DNA from: Bolinopsis microptera
Taxonomy: Eukaryota > Ctenophora > Tentaculata > Lobata > Bolinopsidae
Direction of reading: 5' to 3'
Assembly (NCBI RefSeq): GCF_026151205.1
Contig: NC_087078.1
Span: forward strand, 19,197,765-19,261,764
Length of the DNA: 64,000 nucleotides
Position numbers and translations under genes: made by a program. This document shows positions 61,253 to 64,000 of this stretch, piece by piece; the first letter of the stretch is position 1, and every line of letters starts with the position of its first letter. The notes below the pieces were generated by a model. It searched no databases. It had not been told where the DNA came from and saw nothing but the letters and a program-made list of their open reading frames with translations.

Positions 61253-64000
61253 TAACACCTAAAATACGCAGGATTTGACGAGAGTGATATTGAGGTAGAT
61301 GTAACACCTAAAATACGCAGGATTTGACGAGAGTGATATTGAGGTAGATGTAACACCTAAAATACGCAGGATTTGACGAGAGTGATATTGATTAACACCT
61401 AAAATACGCAGGATTTGACGAGAGTGATATTGATTAACACTTATTATACGCAGGATTTGACGAGAGTGATATTGAGGTAGATGTAACACCTAAAATACGC
61501 AGGATTTGACGAGAGTGATATTGATTAACACCTAAAATACGCAGGATTTGACGAGAGTGATATTGATTAACACTTAAAATACGCAGGATTTGACGAGAGT
61601 GATATTGATTAACACTTAAAATACGCAGGATTTGACGAGAGTGATATTGATTAACACTTAAAATACGCAGGATTTGACGAGAGTGATATTGATTAACACT
61701 TAAAATACGCAGGATTTGACGAGAGTGATATTGAGGTAGATGTAACACCTAAAATACGCAGGATTTGACGAGAGTGATATTGATTAACACCTAAAATACG
61801 CAGGATTTGACGAGAGTGATATTGATTAACACTTAAAATACGCAGGATTTGACGAGAGTGATATTGAGGTAGATGTAACACCTAAAATACGCAGGATTTG
61901 ACGAGAGTGATATTGATTAACACCTAAAATACGCAGGATTTGACGAGAGTGATATTGATTAACACTTAAAATACGCAGGATTTGACGAGAGTGATATTGA
62001 TTAACACTTAAAATACGCAGGATTTGACGAGAGTGATATTGATTAACACTTAAAATACGCAGGATTTGACGAGAGTGATATTGATTAACACTTAAAATAC
62101 GCAGGATTTGACGAGAGTGATATTGATTAACACCTAAAATACGCAGGATTTGACGAGAGTGATATTGATTAACACTTAAAATACGCAGGATTTGACGAGA
62201 GTGATATTGATTAACACTTAAAATACGCAGGATTTGACGAGAGTGATATTGATTAACACTTAAAATACGCAGGATTTGACGAGAGTGATATTGATTAACA
62301 CTTAAAATACGCAGGATTTGACGAGAGTGATATTGATTAACACTTAAAATACGCAGGATTTGACGAGAGTGATATTGATTAACACTTAAAATACGCAGGA
62401 TTTGACGAGAGTGATATTGATTAACACTTAAAATACGCAGGATTTGACGAGAGTGATATTGATTAACACCTAAAATACGCAGGATTTGACGAGAGTGATA
62501 TTGATTAACACTTAAAATACGCAGGATTTGACGAGAGTGATATTGATTAACACTTAAAATACGCAGGATTTGACGAGAGTGATATTGATTAACACTTAAA
62601 ATACGCAGGATTTGACGAGAGTGATATTGATTAACACTTAAAATACGCAGGATTTGACGAGAGTGATATTGATTAACACTTAAAATACGCAGGATTTGAC
62701 GAGAGTGATATTGATTAACACTTAAAATACGCAGGATTTGACGAGAGTGATATTGATTAACACTTAAAATACGCAGGATTTGACGAGAGTGATATTGATT
62801 AACACTTAAAATACGCAGGATTTGACGAGAGTGATATTGATTAACACTTAAAATACGCAGGATTTGACGAGAGTGATATTGATTAACACTTAAAATACGC
62901 AGGATTTGACGAGAGTGATATTGATTAACACTTAAAATACGCAGGATTTGACGAGAGTGATATTGATTAACACTTAAAATACGCAGGATTTGACGAGAGT
63001 GATATTGATTAACACTTAAAATACGCAGGATTTGACGAGATTGATATTGATTAACACTTAAAATACGCAGGATTTGACGAGAGTGATATTGATTAACACT
63101 TAAAATACGCAGGATTTGACGAGAGTGATATTGATTAACACTTAAAATACGCAGGATTTGACGAGAGTGATATTGATTAACACTTAAAATACGCAGGATT
63201 TGACGAGAGTGATATTGATTAACACTTAAAATACGCAGGATTTGACGAGAGTGATATTGATTAACACTTAAAATACGCAGGATTTGACGAGAGTGATATT
63301 GATTAACACCTAAAATACGCAGGATTTGACGAGAGTGATATTGATTAACACGTAAAATACGCAGGATTTGACGAGAGTGATATTGATTAACACTTAAAAT
63401 ACGCAGGATTTGACGAGAGTGATATTGATTAACACTTAAAATACGCAGGATTTGACGAGAGTGATATTGATTAACACTTAAAATACGCAGGATTTGACGA
63501 GAGTGATATTGATTAACACTTAAAATACGCAGGATTTGACGAGAGTGATATTGATTAACACCTAAAATACGCAGGATTTGACGAGAGTGATATTGATTAA
63601 CACGTAAAATACGCAGGATTTGACGAGAGTGATATTGATTAACACTTAAAATACGCAGGATTTGACGAGAGTGATATTGATTAACACTTAAAATACGCAG
63701 GATTTGACGAGAGTGATATTGATTAACACTTAAAATACGCAGGATTTGACGAGAGTGATATTGATTAACACTTAAAATACGCAGGATTTGACGAGAGTGA
63801 TATTGATTAACACCTAAAATACGCAGGATTTGACGAGAGTGATATTGATTAACACTTAAAATACGCAGGATTTGACGAGAGTGATATTGATTAACACTTA
63901 AAATACGCAGGATTTGACGAGAGTGATATTGATTAACACTTAAAATACGCAGGATTTGACGAGAGTGATATTGATTAACACTTAAAATACGCAGGATTTG
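61196..64000 (+). repeat. 42/49-bp minisatellite carrying the exon 3 splice acceptor, running off the window
   Basis: About 66 copies. The unit is the end of the intron (gattaacacttaaaatacgcag) followed by the start of the exon (GATTTGACGAGAGTGATATT). A longer 49-bp version with gaggtagatgtaacacct occurs at the left end (61223-61880), where the two types are mixed; from about 61910 only the 42-bp type remains, with small cctaaa, cgtaaa and cttaaa variants. Entry at any 42-bp copy reads GFDESDID and then TAA. The 49-bp copies probably preserve the original exon continuation (IEVDV). The right end of the array is outside the window. Confidence 0.97.

Noticed and set aside
61196-64000. CRISPR array
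   Set aside because: The regular 42-bp direct repeat has no unique spacers; it is a minisatellite in an animal intron.

Overview
This is a stretch of animal nuclear genome. Genes are split by short spliceosomal introns (mostly about 100-600 bp, GT-AG), the families are metazoan (MED1, KANSL2, class A GPCR, VWC repeats), there is an intact non-LTR retrotransposon, and the DNA is AT-rich with many minisatellites and long poly-C runs. The host looks like an invertebrate; the intronless GPCR without a DRY motif and the general gene style would suit an early-branching animal such as a cnidarian or placozoan, but I cannot fix the species.

Layout, left to right. 1-1001 (+): 3' part of a Cys-rich extracellular protein, with a 31-bp minisatellite at the window edge and a small inverted-repeat element just after its end. 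6172-7314 (+): intronless GPCR. 7779-15419 (-): spread-out exons of an EF-hand protein. 15843-16556 (-): intronless uroporphyrinogen-III synthase. 17380-21453 (-): complete nine-exon MED1. 22287-24753 (-): KANSL2 lacking its N-terminal exons. 26854-31442 (-): CR1/Jockey-type LINE with both ORFs open. 32592-33079: two back-to-back near-perfect palindromes. 34614-35521 (+): CCCH-finger/U-box protein. 37828-40225 (+): complete mitochondrial aspartate aminotransferase (five exons). 41811-56416 (+): complete cobalamin-dependent methionine synthase (28 exons, 1226 codons), whose intron 10 houses, on the opposite strand, an intronless secreted eight-repeat VWC-like gene. 60395-right edge (+): 5' part of a secreted glutaredoxin/thioredoxin-like gene.

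The most striking signal is a relation between minisatellites and splice sites. At least six tandem arrays are phase-locked to splice junctions of real genes. The repeat unit contains, or begins exactly at, the 5' or 3' splice site and often carries a piece of the flanking exon, so each array is a row of decoy splice sites next to the true one. Cases are MED1 intron 7 (donor), MTR intron 10 (acceptor, 18 decoys), MTR intron 20 (donor array at one end and acceptor array at the other), and the glutaredoxin-like gene intron 1 (donor) and intron 2 (acceptor, at least 2.7 kb and running off the window). In the five arrays from MTR and the glutaredoxin-like gene, the reading frame entered through a decoy meets a stop codon almost at once, so only the exon-proximal site yields protein. 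I read this as a recurrent process that makes arrays from splice junctions; mechanism and function are open.

The metabolic genes (MTR, GOT2, UROS) and the chromatin/transcription genes (MED1, KANSL2) are unrelated neighbours, as is usual in animals; no operon is evident.
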